64,000 nucleotides of DNA, from contig NZ_JPHF01000001.1 of the NCBI RefSeq assembly GCF_000814325.1, forward strand, positions 248,001 through 312,000, given 5' to 3'. Positions 1-8,383 of this stretch are shown piece after piece (within the stretch, counting starts at the first letter, position 1; every line of letters begins with the position of its first letter). Origin of the DNA: Flavihumibacter sp. ZG627 (GTDB lineage Bacteria; Bacteroidota; Bacteroidia; Chitinophagales; Chitinophagaceae). The position numbers and the translations under genes are program-made. The notes beneath the pieces are model-generated. The model was not told the origin of the DNA. It searched no databases and worked only from the letters and a program-made list of their open reading frames with translations.

Positions 1-1608
1 AATAAGGTTATTCAATTCGCCAATGTCCTTAAAAACAATGGTATCGGTAAAGGCGACAGGGTTTGTATCTACATGGGCATGGTACCCGAACTTGCCATCG
101 CGGTGCTGGCCTGTGCTCGCATCGGAGCCATACATTCCGTGATCTTTGGTGGCTTCAGTGCCCAGTCTATCGCCGACAGGCTTATGGATGCAAATGCGGA
201 ATTCGTGATCACATGTGACGGAGCCTTCCGGGGCAATAAATCCATCCCATTAAAAAGTGTAATTGATGATGCCCTCATTCAATGCCGCTTCGTTAAGCGG
301 GTTATCGTACTTACAAGAAATCGCACGCCTGTTTCCATGATAAAAGGAAGGGATGTATGGTGGGAAGATGAGATCCGTAAGGTGGAAACACAGGGTAATC
401 CTGATTGTCCCGCAGAAGAAATGGATGCTGAAGATCCCCTGTTTATTCTATACACCTCCGGCTCTACAGGTAAGCCTAAGGGAGTGGTTCATACCGTTGG
501 TGGCTATATGGTTTACACCGGATATACCTTTGTAAATACATTCCAGTATGAACCTGGCGATATACATTTTTGTACCGCCGATATTGGCTGGATCACCGGG
601 CATAGTTATATTGTTTATGGACCCCTGCTTTCGGGAGCAACAACGCTTTTATTTGAAGGCATCCCCACCTGGCCCGATGCGGGAAGATTCTGGGAGATCG
701 TTGATAAGTATAAAGTAAATGTTTTATACACTGCCCCCACAGCCATACGTTCTTTAATGGGCTTTGGCCTTGGCCCCGTACATGGTAAAAATCTTTCTTC
801 GCTTAAAGTGCTCGGTACTGTTGGCGAACCTATCAATGAAGAAGCCTGGAACTGGTACAATGAAGAGATCGGCAAAGGGCGCTGCCCAATTGTTGATACA
901 TGGTGGCAAACCGAAACGGGTGGCGTGCTCATTGGCAATATGGCCGGGGTTACTCCCGCCAAAGCAACATTCGCTACTTTACCAATGCCAGGTGTACAGC
1001 CAATATTGCTGGATGAAAATGGAGTGGAAATTACCGGTAATAATGTTAGCGGGAACCTATGTATCAAATTTCCCTGGCCATCTATTTTACGCACAACCTA
1101 TAATGATCATGAACGCTGCCGCATGAATTACTTTACTGCTTATCCAAATATGTACTTTACCGGCGATGGTTGTTACCGCGATGAATCCGGAAATTACCGC
1201 ATCACAGGAAGGGTTGATGATGTACTGAATGTGAGCGGTCACCGGATCGGCACAGCTGAAGTAGAGAACGCTATCAATATGCACGCAGGAGTAGTGGAAA
1301 GTGCAGTTGTGGGCTACCCCCACGATATTAAGGGCCAGGGTATCTATGCTTTCGTAATTTACCAGAGCAGCCACGGAGATGAGCACCTGAGCCGTCAGGA
1401 TATAACCCTCACGGTAAGCCGCATCATTGGACCAATAGCAAAACCCGATAAGATCCAGTTTGTATCCGGACTTCCAAAAACCCGAAGTGGTAAGATCATG
1501 CGCCGCATACTTCGGAAGATCGCAGAAGGGGAAACAGAAAATCTGGGCGATACTTCAACTTTACTCGACCCTGCGGTGGTAGATGAAATTAAAATTGGGA
1601 AGCTTTAA
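1..1608 (+). CDS. acs: Acetyl-CoA synthetase (AMP-forming), 5' end cut by window
   Basis: This enzyme activates acetate with ATP to acetyl-AMP and then acetyl-CoA in the cytoplasm. The frame is open from base 1, so the start lies outside the window. The 535 residues present are about 110-120 short of the usual length of about 650. Visible motifs are the AMP-binding P-loop YTSGSTGKPKG, then TADIGWITGHSY and WWQTETGG, and the C-terminal PKTRSGKIMRR, whose lysine is the acylation-controlled catalytic residue. The stop is directly followed by the convergent acyltransferase gene with no spacer. Family assignment is secure. Preference for acetate over propionate is inferred from the overall match. 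Confidence 0.95.
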   Translation, partial: NKVIQFANVLKNNGIGKGDRVCIYMGMVPELAIAVLACARIGAIHSVIFGGFSAQSIADRLMDANAEFVITCDGAFRGNKSIPLKSVIDDALIQCRFVKRVIVLTRNRTPVSMIKGRDVWWEDEIRKVETQGNPDCPAEEMDAEDPLFILYTSGSTGKPKGVVHTVGGYMVYTGYTFVNTFQYEPGDIHFCTADIGWITGHSYIVYGPLLSGATTLLFEGIPTWPDAGRFWEIVDKYKVNVLYTAPTAIRSLMGFGLGPVHGKNLSSLKVLGTVGEPINEEAWNWYNEEIGKGRCPIVDTWWQTETGGVLIGNMAGVTPAKATFATLPMPGVQPILLDENGVEITGNNVSGNLCIKFPWPSILRTTYNDHERCRMNYFTAYPNMYFTGDGCYRDESGNYRITGRVDDVLNVSGHRIGTAEVENAINMHAGVVESAVVGYPHDIKGQGIYAFVIYQSSHGDEHLSRQDITLTVSRIIGPIAKPDKIQFVSGLPKTRSGKIMRRILRKIAEGETENLGDTSTLLDPAVVDEIKIGKL

Positions 1609-2880
1609 TTATTGTTTATCGGGATTACTTTGCGCATTGATCTGCTCCAGTATTTCTTTGCGCAGTCTTTCCATTTCTGAGCGTACTGCTTCTGGTAATC
1701 TGCGACCATTTTGCTGCAACCTCCATTGATGGTAATAGCGGAAATAATTCCAGCAATATTGTCCCGTTGCCACCATCACAAACAATAAACCTATTGTTTG
1801 CCATCCAGTGAGAATGATAATAGCTGAAACAGCAATGCAAATAAACCATATTACATAAAGCAGCGCAGAACTTACAACAAGAACCCAGGAATAAAAATCA
1901 GTTCGTTTTACCTTTTTGTCAGATATCATCCTTGCCAGCAAAAGGGGGAGTGCATTCAGAAACCAGCCAATGGCAGCCGCGGGGAAGCCAAGTAAAAGGG
2001 GAGCCTTCGATATTTTTTTTCTGCCTGCCGCAACCACTTCTTCATCAGTGCAATGGTATGCCGCCAATAATTTTTCATATTCCTGTAATGGCAATTGCAC
2101 ATGGTGCATCCATTTCGGCTGTGCTTTGCTGATAGCATATTCTGCCACTATCTGTTGCTCTCCGGAAATATTCAACGCATGTTCAGAGTTCCGCCATATG
2201 GTGAGGCATGAAAATAGTTGAGGCGAATGCCCGGCCATGGCATCTATAGCAATCTCCCTTACAGCATTTTCTGCATCCCTTGTTAACTGCCTTATGCCAA
2301 TAGCCCTATGCTCATTATAATTTTCCAGATGGTTTTTTACAGATATGGGTTCCGCTGCCTGCACCCACACGGAACTGAAAATTGCAGTGGGGTGACTATA
2401 ATTTATAGCTATTGGAACAACCTGAATATCAAGCCCGGGTTTCCGCGATACAGCCTGCAGGGCAATTCTGAATGCTCCTTTACGGAAGGAGAGAAGATGA
2501 TAATCGGTATGGCTGTTACCCTCCGGAAAAAATAATACGAGGGCACCTTCGTGAAGAAGCGTTATTGCTTTTTCGAAACTCGCATCGTTAGCAGTTAATG
2601 TATCTCGCCCGCCTTCATGATGGTGCACCGGATGCATATGCAGTGCTTTAAGGATGCTGTTCACAACTGGATTCATGAAAACATCACCTCGTGCAAAAAA
2701 ATGAATCGGCCTTTTCAATAATACACCCAGTAAGGCAGCGTCCATTAGTGAGGATGGGTGGTTAGAAATCAAAATTGCAGCATCTTTCAAAGCTATATGA
2801 TGCATGTTCCGCAACATCGAATGCCGGTAAAACATTCCAAGGGCAGATCTCATCAACATTTTAACCAGGCGGTACAGCAT
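1609..2880 (-). CDS. PlsC-like 1-acyl-glycerol-3-phosphate acyltransferase family membrane protein
   Basis: The protein probably transfers an acyl chain to a glycerolipid at the inner membrane. The N-terminal half has the acyltransferase signatures NHPSSLMDA (the HX5D form seen in this subfamily) and FFPEGNSH. The C-terminal half has several hydrophobic segments (LLLGFPAAAIGWFLNALPLL and a pair around WVLVVSSALLYVIWF), longer than a minimal PlsC. I chose the ATG at 2880 (423 aa). The reading frame continues upstream to 2946, but that part runs through the terminator hairpin of the preceding gene. The substrate is not visible from sequence. Confidence 0.85.
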   Translation of the reverse strand: MLYRLVKMLMRSALGMFYRHSMLRNMHHIALKDAAILISNHPSSLMDAALLGVLLKRPIHFFARGDVFMNPVVNSILKALHMHPVHHHEGGRDTLTANDASFEKAITLLHEGALVLFFPEGNSHTDYHLLSFRKGAFRIALQAVSRKPGLDIQVVPIAINYSHPTAIFSSVWVQAAEPISVKNHLENYNEHRAIGIRQLTRDAENAVREIAIDAMAGHSPQLFSCLTIWRNSEHALNISGEQQIVAEYAISKAQPKWMHHVQLPLQEYEKLLAAYHCTDEEVVAAGRKKISKAPLLLGFPAAAIGWFLNALPLLLARMISDKKVKRTDFYSWVLVVSSALLYVIWFICIAVSAIIILTGWQTIGLLFVMVATGQYCWNYFRYYHQWRLQQNGRRLPEAVRSEMERLRKEILEQINAQSNPDKQ

Positions 2881-2914
2881 ATTCGGATAATGGGTAAAAA
2901 TAGGGGAATCTCCC

Positions 2915-2944
2915 AAAAAAAAGGACCGCCCTTGCGGACGGTCC
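2915..2944 (-). terminator. Rho-independent terminator of the T9SS cargo gene
   Basis: Read on the minus strand, a GC-rich stem GGACCGTCC...GGCGGTCC is followed at once by eight T residues. It lies 24 bases past the stop of the minus-strand gene ending at 2968. It also shows that the acyltransferase frame upstream of 2880 is not coding. Confidence 0.85.
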
Positions 2945-2967
2945 ATCGTATAATTTAGAAGATCTGA

Positions 2968-5058
2968 TTATTGCACAAGGAAAGGCATTGTTTGCTTTTC
3001 ACCATTCAGGTAAGTGCTTACAAAATATGATCCCTTCTGTAATGATGAAATATTGACTTTGCTTCTTCCGTCAGCACCAAATGTCACCTGGTCCTGGTAA
3101 ACAATTCCACCCACAGCATTGAAGATGGTGACATTCACTTTCTTGTTGGTCCAGCTGCTATTTTCCAAGGTTAATGGAATATTGCCCGCAGCCGGGTTCG
3201 GGAACAGACGGAGTCCTCTCACCGACGGACTGCTGCTTGAAACCCTGATCACATCACTGTAAGAAATTTTTCCATCGCGATCTGTTTGCTTGATACGATA
3301 ATGTCCTGTTCCAGACAATGGTCTCGGATCCACAAAATTGTAAACTGAAGTAGTTGATGCATTGCCTTTTCCTTTCACCGTACCAATCGCACTGTAATTA
3401 ATTCCATCGGATGAACGCTCCACAGTGAACATATCATTGTTCTGTTCAAGGGATGTGCTCCAGTTTAATTCTACCGCTGCATTAAAATAACGACCGGTAA
3501 AGCTCAGCCAACGTACAGGAAGCGGGTTCGCAATTGGATTGTTTGTGCCGAGTGTATAGATTCCGGAAATGAAGTTAACTGGTCCGATTGAACGACGGAA
3601 ATTAACTGGTGAACCCGTAAACACGCCACCTGTTGCTTCCCAATAGCTTGTCAAAGGTGGTATCCATGCCATAACTGCCAGGTTATTCGGCGCTGTTATA
3701 CCACAGCTTCTGGCATTATCAAAACTTAACCAGATTACTGGGTCAGCAGTACCAGCCGTACGTTGCATGTTCCAGTATTCGCATTCGCTAACCTTGAAAT
3801 TATTGGCAATGGCAAAAGGAGATAAACTTGTATGTGGATACCCTGCCAGGTCTGGGTTCACACGGAAATATTGAGCAACATGTGTAACCGAACTGGCAAA
3901 AGGACTTTCAAAAGCGGTTCCACCACTAATTGAAATACCCCCCCAGAATCCTGCATCGCCAACGGGGAATGTAAATCCGGATATTCCTGATTTCTGAACC
4001 GGACCATCAACATAACTTGAATTTGATTGACCAATGGCAGTTACACCATCTGTGAATATCATCAGATTGGTCTGCGTTGTATTAACCACTCCACTGGTAA
4101 AAGTTACTGTCTGACCTAACTGGTCAAATAAAACCGGACTATTTAATGTAACTGTACCTATGGGATTCCCTGATTTGTTAAAGAGAATATTTCCATTCCA
4201 GGTGCCCTGTACGGCTGCATTAAAAGTGACCGTTTGGTTAGTATTGCCTGCAAATTCAAGTTGGGCATTTGACGGTAAGAATCCTGCACCGGCAACAATA
4301 TTTCCTATAGCTCTTATTTTGCCAACAGTACTTCCAACCCCCAGACCGTTAACTCTTCCATTTTGAAGTGTTAGTGTGCCTCGAACCTGCATTACATCAC
4401 TAAAAGAAATTAGTGTTTCATCACTTCCAGGGGCAATATTGTTTATAGTAACATTATAAAGATTGATTCCTGTAGTACCTGAACCATTACCAATAACCAA
4501 TGCAGGCGTTGCACGCTCATTGTTGAAAATGACAGTGCTTCCTGTTTGTCCAACCACAGGTGTGTTTGCTTGAAGAATGGCACCATTGTCGAAATCTACT
4601 ATGAGGCTTCCGTTTAATGTGGTGGTAGAACTATTGCCAAGTTGGATAATTCCACCTGTCATGTTAATGTCCCCCGATACATTAAGGGTACCTTGAACCT
4701 GCATTATTCCGCTGCTCATAACTATAGAAGAAAGAAGGCCGGTGGAAAGAAAGCCGGTAAGATTTTTATTTCCATTTCCGGTTAAGACTATAATGCCTTC
4801 AAATCCGGCAATCCTAATACCCTGGAAAGTTTGTCCCCCGTTAATTGTGACAAGAGAACTGAATCCATTGGATGCAATGTCAAAAACTGCGACATCGTTG
4901 GCTCCCGGGGAGCCCGCACCACCAGGACCGCCTGGGGTTAATGACCAGTTTCCGTTCTGTTGGAAGTTATCATTATTCCCTACCCAATACTTATCAGCAG
5001 CTTTGGCTGTGGTTAGGGTTACGAATAAAAATAAGGTTAAGTGTACAAGTTTTCTCAT
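2968..5058 (-). CDS. Secreted protein with type IX secretion (Por) C-terminal sorting domain
   Basis: This 696-residue exported protein begins with a signal peptide (MRKLVHLTLFLFVTLTTAKA). The next 500 or so residues are rich in Gly, Asn, Thr and Ser, with repeated short turns such as 'VQGTLNVSGDI' and 'VRGTLTLQNGRV', as in a beta-helix or adhesin fold. A domain near residues 510-600 (LPVRWLSFTGRY..., ELNWSTSLEQNNDMFTVERS) resembles the segment that often precedes sorting domains in Bacteroidota. The last 80 residues (LFPNPAAG ... KGSYFVSTYLNG) are a type A T9SS sorting domain. The protein should reach the cell surface or medium. Its ligand or activity is unknown. Confidence 0.85.
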   Translation of the reverse strand: MRKLVHLTLFLFVTLTTAKAADKYWVGNNDNFQQNGNWSLTPGGPGGAGSPGANDVAVFDIASNGFSSLVTINGGQTFQGIRIAGFEGIIVLTGNGNKNLTGFLSTGLLSSIVMSSGIMQVQGTLNVSGDINMTGGIIQLGNSSTTTLNGSLIVDFDNGAILQANTPVVGQTGSTVIFNNERATPALVIGNGSGTTGINLYNVTINNIAPGSDETLISFSDVMQVRGTLTLQNGRVNGLGVGSTVGKIRAIGNIVAGAGFLPSNAQLEFAGNTNQTVTFNAAVQGTWNGNILFNKSGNPIGTVTLNSPVLFDQLGQTVTFTSGVVNTTQTNLMIFTDGVTAIGQSNSSYVDGPVQKSGISGFTFPVGDAGFWGGISISGGTAFESPFASSVTHVAQYFRVNPDLAGYPHTSLSPFAIANNFKVSECEYWNMQRTAGTADPVIWLSFDNARSCGITAPNNLAVMAWIPPLTSYWEATGGVFTGSPVNFRRSIGPVNFISGIYTLGTNNPIANPLPVRWLSFTGRYFNAAVELNWSTSLEQNNDMFTVERSSDGINYSAIGTVKGKGNASTTSVYNFVDPRPLSGTGHYRIKQTDRDGKISYSDVIRVSSSSPSVRGLRLFPNPAAGNIPLTLENSSWTNKKVNVTIFNAVGGIVYQDQVTFGADGRSKVNISSLQKGSYFVSTYLNGEKQTMPFLVQ

Positions 5059-5378
5059 GGTAGAGTAATTGATTTAATTCAATGGTGGTTTTTGAAAACA
5101 AAGAGGTAGATTCCTCAAAGGATTGGACAGGTTCGGTTGTTTTCGAAAAGGAAGATGGATCAATTACCCTGGTGGAAGTATTGTAGTGGGAGTACCATAC
5201 GCCCTCATAAGCAAAACAAAAATAGCCATATTTGTGATATTGCTATAATAATGTCAATAATTTTCGGCTAACCAACGTTTTTTAAAATCAAATGGGATTA
5301 TCACTACTCCTTTAAGTAGTAATAATCCCATTGCAGGAGTCTTTTCTTGGTTTATGTATTGATCGCGCCTTTGCTCGG
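5059..5378. other. Intergenic region with a weak promoter box and a hairpin
   Basis: This 320-base gap holds no gene I can support. On the minus strand a TATTTTTG box at 5217-5224 fits the Bacteroidota -7 element (TAnnTTTG) and could serve the T9SS cargo gene with a leader of about 150 bases. No TTG element is seen at the right distance, so the call is weak. A strong inverted repeat lies at 5291-5332. Confidence 0.35.
5291..5332. terminator. Perfect-arm hairpin downstream of the L,D-transpeptidase gene
   Basis: The arms AATGGGATTAT and ATAATCCCATT, continued by ACTACT/AGTAGT, enclose a six-base loop. The hairpin lies 46 bases past the stop of the minus-strand YkuD gene and is followed on that strand only by a short A/T-rich stretch. 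It probably ends or protects that transcript. Confidence 0.5.
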
Positions 5379-5936
5379 CTATTTCCTGATGGTTACCCTT
5401 GTGCCTACAGGGATCATTTCATATAGCTCGATCATTTCACTTCGTTTCAGACTTACACAGCCATTTGTCCAGTTCTGGAAATAATCGACCGCCATATCAT
5501 CCCGCTGCCAGGTACCATGAATGCCTATCCCATTTCCAATTCCCTTTTTGGGCGGAATCAGGCCTTTGGCTTTTCTTTCATTGTATTTGGCTTTGTCAGC
5601 GGCAGTGGGATAATCGATCAGCATGATCTGTCCCCATTTCTCATGGGGGCGCTTGGAAATGATTTTGTAATCGCCTTCAGGGGTCTTCCGGTCGCCTTCC
5701 CACATTTTATCTCCCAGTGTTTTTTCACCAAAAACCACTGGATAAGTGGCATACCATCCCTCATCATCAAAAATGCTGAGTTCATAGTCTGATTTGTCAA
5801 TGAGGATTCTTGCGGTACCATTTAATTCACTGTTTAAGCGATTGTACCGGATTTTCCGGATGTTGTGGCCGGAAAAGGACATTAGTCCAACGGCAAAAAG
5901 AAGCACCATGGATACGGATACTCGTGACAGCTGCAT
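5379..5936 (-). CDS. L,D-transpeptidase (YkuD family)
   Basis: This exported enzyme of 185 residues should make 3-3 cross-links in peptidoglycan or attach proteins to it. An N-terminal hydrophobic segment (residues 8-22) acts as signal or anchor. The YkuD domain covers about residues 40-184 and shows TPEG at 85-88, the catalytic-site histidine in GIGIHGTW (His140) and the nucleophile in WTNGCVSL (Cys160). It stands alone between hairpins. The family is well supported. The exact reaction is inferred from it. Confidence 0.9.
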   Translation of the reverse strand: MQLSRVSVSMVLLFAVGLMSFSGHNIRKIRYNRLNSELNGTARILIDKSDYELSIFDDEGWYATYPVVFGEKTLGDKMWEGDRKTPEGDYKIISKRPHEKWGQIMLIDYPTAADKAKYNERKAKGLIPPKKGIGNGIGIHGTWQRDDMAVDYFQNWTNGCVSLKRSEMIELYEMIPVGTRVTIRK

Positions 5937-6041
5937 AGGTTTTCAATTTTAAAAGTAGCTTCAACGGTTAGGGTACCCCAAAAACGCTGCCAGAGACTAA
6001 TTTATTTTCAGTGTGGAAAAACTTTGATTAATGTTAACAAA

Positions 6042-6066
6042 AGCGCCCCGGAAATACCGGGGCGCT
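6042..6066 (-). terminator. Terminator of the DUF4332-BON-LysM operon
   Basis: Perfect ten-base arms AGCGCCCCGG and CCGGGGCGCT close a five-base loop. On the minus strand the stem is followed by TTTTGTT. It follows the last gene of the operon (stop at 6125), just past the palindrome at 6086-6123. Confidence 0.75.
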
Positions 6067-6085
6067 CACTACCTTTCCGCGCACT

Positions 6086-6123
6086 ACCTGTCTGACTTAT
6101 GTCCTGACAAACGTCAGACGGGT
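6086..6123. repeat. Short-class GTCTGAC palindrome (S1)
   Basis: The outer arms are ACCTGTCTGAC and GTCAGACGGGT with TTATGTCCTGACAAAC between. The element begins one base past the stop codon of the minus-strand LysM gene. It belongs to the family described under the RAYT finding. Confidence 0.85.
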
Positions 6124-6124
6124 A

Positions 6125-6502
6125 TTATTTGCGGGGGATCTTCAATTCCCATCCTGGCTGGATTAGATCAGGGTTTTTGATCCTGTCCGTATTGGCTTCG
6201 TAAATTTCCTTCCAGCTGATGCCGGGATATTTCTGCGCAATTTTACTCAGACTATCTCCACTTCGTACCGTGTAAGTTTCCTCAGCACCTTCCGCAACAG
6301 AAAGATTCATCACCAGATCAGAATCGCGGAAGTCAGGGTTAAGGGTTTCATACAGATCCCAAAGCTCCTGCTTTGCCGAACTGCTCGGAGCCGTGCCATC
6401 TATATATAATACACCTTCCTGCTCGCGAACCTGAAGGTCGCTGATGCCTTTTGCCGTAGCTGCATCAACAAGCGCTTTATATTTACTTTCCTGTAATGCC
6501 AT
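6125..6502 (-). CDS. LysM-domain protein with BON-like N-terminus (Kbp-like)
   Basis: This 125-residue protein has no signal peptide. Residues 1-70 resemble a degenerate BON module (VREQEGVLYIDGTAP). Residues 75-125 form a LysM domain (YTVRSGDSLSKIAQKY ... NPDLIQPGWELKIP). The BON plus LysM arrangement and small size match the potassium-binding protein Kbp/YgaU of enterobacteria, which senses cytoplasmic K+. That role is only an inference here. It is the last gene of a three-gene minus-strand operon and follows the BON lipoprotein gene after 10 bases. Confidence 0.8.
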   Translation of the reverse strand: MALQESKYKALVDAATAKGISDLQVREQEGVLYIDGTAPSSSAKQELWDLYETLNPDFRDSDLVMNLSVAEGAEETYTVRSGDSLSKIAQKYPGISWKEIYEANTDRIKNPDLIQPGWELKIPRK

Positions 6503-6512
6503 GATGTTTTAT

Positions 6513-6992
6513 TTATTTAATGGTCAATTTGTTTTCAATCTTCTTAGGCTTCAGCTCATTAAGCTTCTGCATCAGATTAGGCAGATCTGCCTTTTTGATT
6601 TCACCCGTTAAGGTAACCACACCATCATTAACAGTGGCCACTACCTGGCCCAGGCCCATTGAAGTGAGCGTACTCGCTACTGTTTGCTGCAGCGTGGCAT
6701 CGGCACTGATCTCCACTGGCGGTGGTGGTGGCGGAACAGAAAGATTATTTGTTACCGATTTAACTCCTTTCACAGATTTAGCGGCAGTTTCAACAGCAGC
6801 TTTTGTGGATTCATCGGCAACCTCACCCGAAATGGTAGCCACACCATCATTAACACTAACACTTACACCCGGATAACCCGCAACAGCGGTGGTAACATTT
6901 TTTTCAATGTCCGTGTCCTTTGGTTTACATGCCGTTAACGACACTGCACTGGCTATTGCCAGTCCCAGTAAAACCCTTCCGATTTTTTTCAT
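6513..6992 (-). CDS. Lipoprotein with two BON domains
   Basis: The protein begins with a lipoprotein signal (MKKIGRVLLGLAIASAVSLT followed by Ala-Cys), so it is anchored to a membrane in the periplasm. Two BON modules follow (DGVATISGEVADESTK and DGVVTLTGEIKKADL), joined by a PPPPPP linker. BON domains generally bind membranes or phospholipids. I chose the ATG at 6992 (159 aa) because it starts the signal peptide. The frame extends to 7058 but overlaps the preceding gene. It is the middle gene of the DUF4332-BON-LysM operon. Confidence 0.8.
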   Translation of the reverse strand: MKKIGRVLLGLAIASAVSLTACKPKDTDIEKNVTTAVAGYPGVSVSVNDGVATISGEVADESTKAAVETAAKSVKGVKSVTNNLSVPPPPPPVEISADATLQQTVASTLTSMGLGQVVATVNDGVVTLTGEIKKADLPNLMQKLNELKPKKIENKLTIK

Positions 6993-7020
6993 GCTTTTTG
7001 TTTTGAATTTATGAATAAGA

Positions 7021-7428
7021 CTAATGGAAAACCTTTGGTTCCATTGATTTGGATGCAAGAATCATTCCCTCAACCATTTCTAATGAAGGAACTTTTCCGG
7101 TTAACCCAAACTCCTTATTTACTTCTATTAATTTAGCATGAAGATTGGCGGCATTCCTGGTTGATAACTCTTTTACCGTATCCACCCCGGCTGCTTCCAG
7201 CAATTCTGCCGTTTGCCCCGCAATACCATTGATGCGAAATAAATCTGCATGGTTTACCCAGGTAAGTATCAGAGATTCAGGAATACTTGTTGCTGTCGCA
7301 AGTATTTCACGTCCTGCCTTTGTACCTGCCTTCTGCAAAAGGTCGCCTGTTGTTCTTATGCCATGTAACTCCAGTTTGGCTCCATAAGTTTCGCCGATTC
7401 CTTCAATGTCAATTACATTATAACTCAT
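7021..7428 (-). CDS. DUF4332 helix-hairpin-helix protein
   Basis: This 135-residue soluble protein matches the DUF4332 family. It has helix-hairpin-helix-like motifs near the start (IEGIGETYGAKLELHGIRTT) and in the middle (INGIAGQTAELLEAAGVDT). Such motifs often bind DNA without sequence preference, but the function of the family is not known to me. It is the first gene of an operon with the BON lipoprotein (28 bases downstream) and the LysM protein, so a shared stress or envelope role is possible. Confidence 0.75.
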   Translation of the reverse strand: MSYNVIDIEGIGETYGAKLELHGIRTTGDLLQKAGTKAGREILATATSIPESLILTWVNHADLFRINGIAGQTAELLEAAGVDTVKELSTRNAANLHAKLIEVNKEFGLTGKVPSLEMVEGMILASKSMEPKVFH

Positions 7429-7461
7429 AATTTAAAATGATTTATGCCTTCAATATACAAC

Positions 7462-7494
7462 AATGTGGCTACTCCCCGGGGGAGTAGCCACATT
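7462..7494. terminator. Long perfect hairpin between barrel gene and DUF4332 gene
   Basis: Sixteen-base perfect arms (AATGTGGCTACTCCCC and its complement) flank a single G. The hairpin lies 19 bases past the stop of the minus-strand barrel gene. No T tract follows, so it may end transcription poorly or mainly stabilise the RNA end. Confidence 0.55.
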
Positions 7495-7513
7495 AATATA
7501 GTATGAAATAAGA

Positions 7514-8356
7514 TTACCAGTTGCTCAGCCTTAATCCAACCGAATAAGGTATATGATCAAGTCCTTTTTTGTAAATTGATTCTGTTGCATACGATCCATA
7601 CAATTTAACCGGACCAAGTTGTACTTCGGCTACATATGCCAGTTTGAAATCCCTGAGGCCGATATTTCCCTTCGTTTTCTCTTTACCCGTTTCACCACTC
7701 TTGTATTTCTGACGGCTGGCATAGAGATAACTACCGCTTACACCTGCACTGATCCCAAATGATTTATTGTATTCCTTATTGGGAGTGAAGTTGAAATCAA
7801 GCATCACAGGCACGGTCAGGTAATCAGCAGCAAGCTTGTTTTTGGAATAATTTATCTCGTTGTCTAACTCAATGCGCGCAGGTCCTTTCCTGAATCTGAT
7901 ATCTTCTTCAAAACGGAAGTTGTACAATTCAATACCTACTCCGTATTTCAGGTTGACAACATGTTGGATGAGATTATGCCTTTGCGTAAATATCCAGATG
8001 TTCACATTCACTGATTTCCCATTGCGAAGGTTAAACCAGTCTTCACTCGATCGCGGAGCAAATTCCTGCGCCTCAGCACTAGCATAGTTCGTATTGTCAA
8101 TAAAGTTATTGAAGCCAATATCAACAATTCCCCAGTTCGTTACTTTACTTGACGATTTCTTTCGATTGGGGTTAATGTTGATGGTCACATTTCTATCATT
8201 GTCCGTAGGTTCTGTACCACCGTTTTTCAGTATAATGATGTTCCCGATCCTGACGGTATCGCCCGCCGGCGCTGGTTGTTTGGTGGTATCTGTCTGGGCC
8301 TGGCTGCTCATTACGGCAATACCTGCCAGGGCCAAAAAGGTAATCTTCTTTAGCAT
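7514..8356 (-). CDS. Outer-membrane beta-barrel protein, PorT-like size
   Basis: This 280-residue protein has a signal peptide ending ...MSSQAQ. Its C-terminal two thirds alternate polar and hydrophobic residues and end in SVGLRLSNW, with a terminal aromatic as in outer-membrane barrels. An acidic, Asn-rich stretch (NGGTEPTDNDRNVTININPN) follows the signal. It is the last gene after the sigma factor and anti-sigma-like genes and may be part of that envelope-response set. No specific family is recognised. Confidence 0.65.
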   Translation of the reverse strand: MLKKITFLALAGIAVMSSQAQTDTTKQPAPAGDTVRIGNIIILKNGGTEPTDNDRNVTININPNRKKSSSKVTNWGIVDIGFNNFIDNTNYASAEAQEFAPRSSEDWFNLRNGKSVNVNIWIFTQRHNLIQHVVNLKYGVGIELYNFRFEEDIRFRKGPARIELDNEINYSKNKLAADYLTVPVMLDFNFTPNKEYNKSFGISAGVSGSYLYASRQKYKSGETGKEKTKGNIGLRDFKLAYVAEVQLGPVKLYGSYATESIYKKGLDHIPYSVGLRLSNW

Positions 8357-8383
8357 ATCCTTTGTTTTATCGTAAGTGATTGA

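Noticed and set aside
2881-2946. N-terminal extension of the acyltransferase to an ATG at 2946
   Set aside because: The extension runs through the perfect terminator of the upstream gene and adds a sequence with no family likeness; the ATG at 2880 starts the normal protein.
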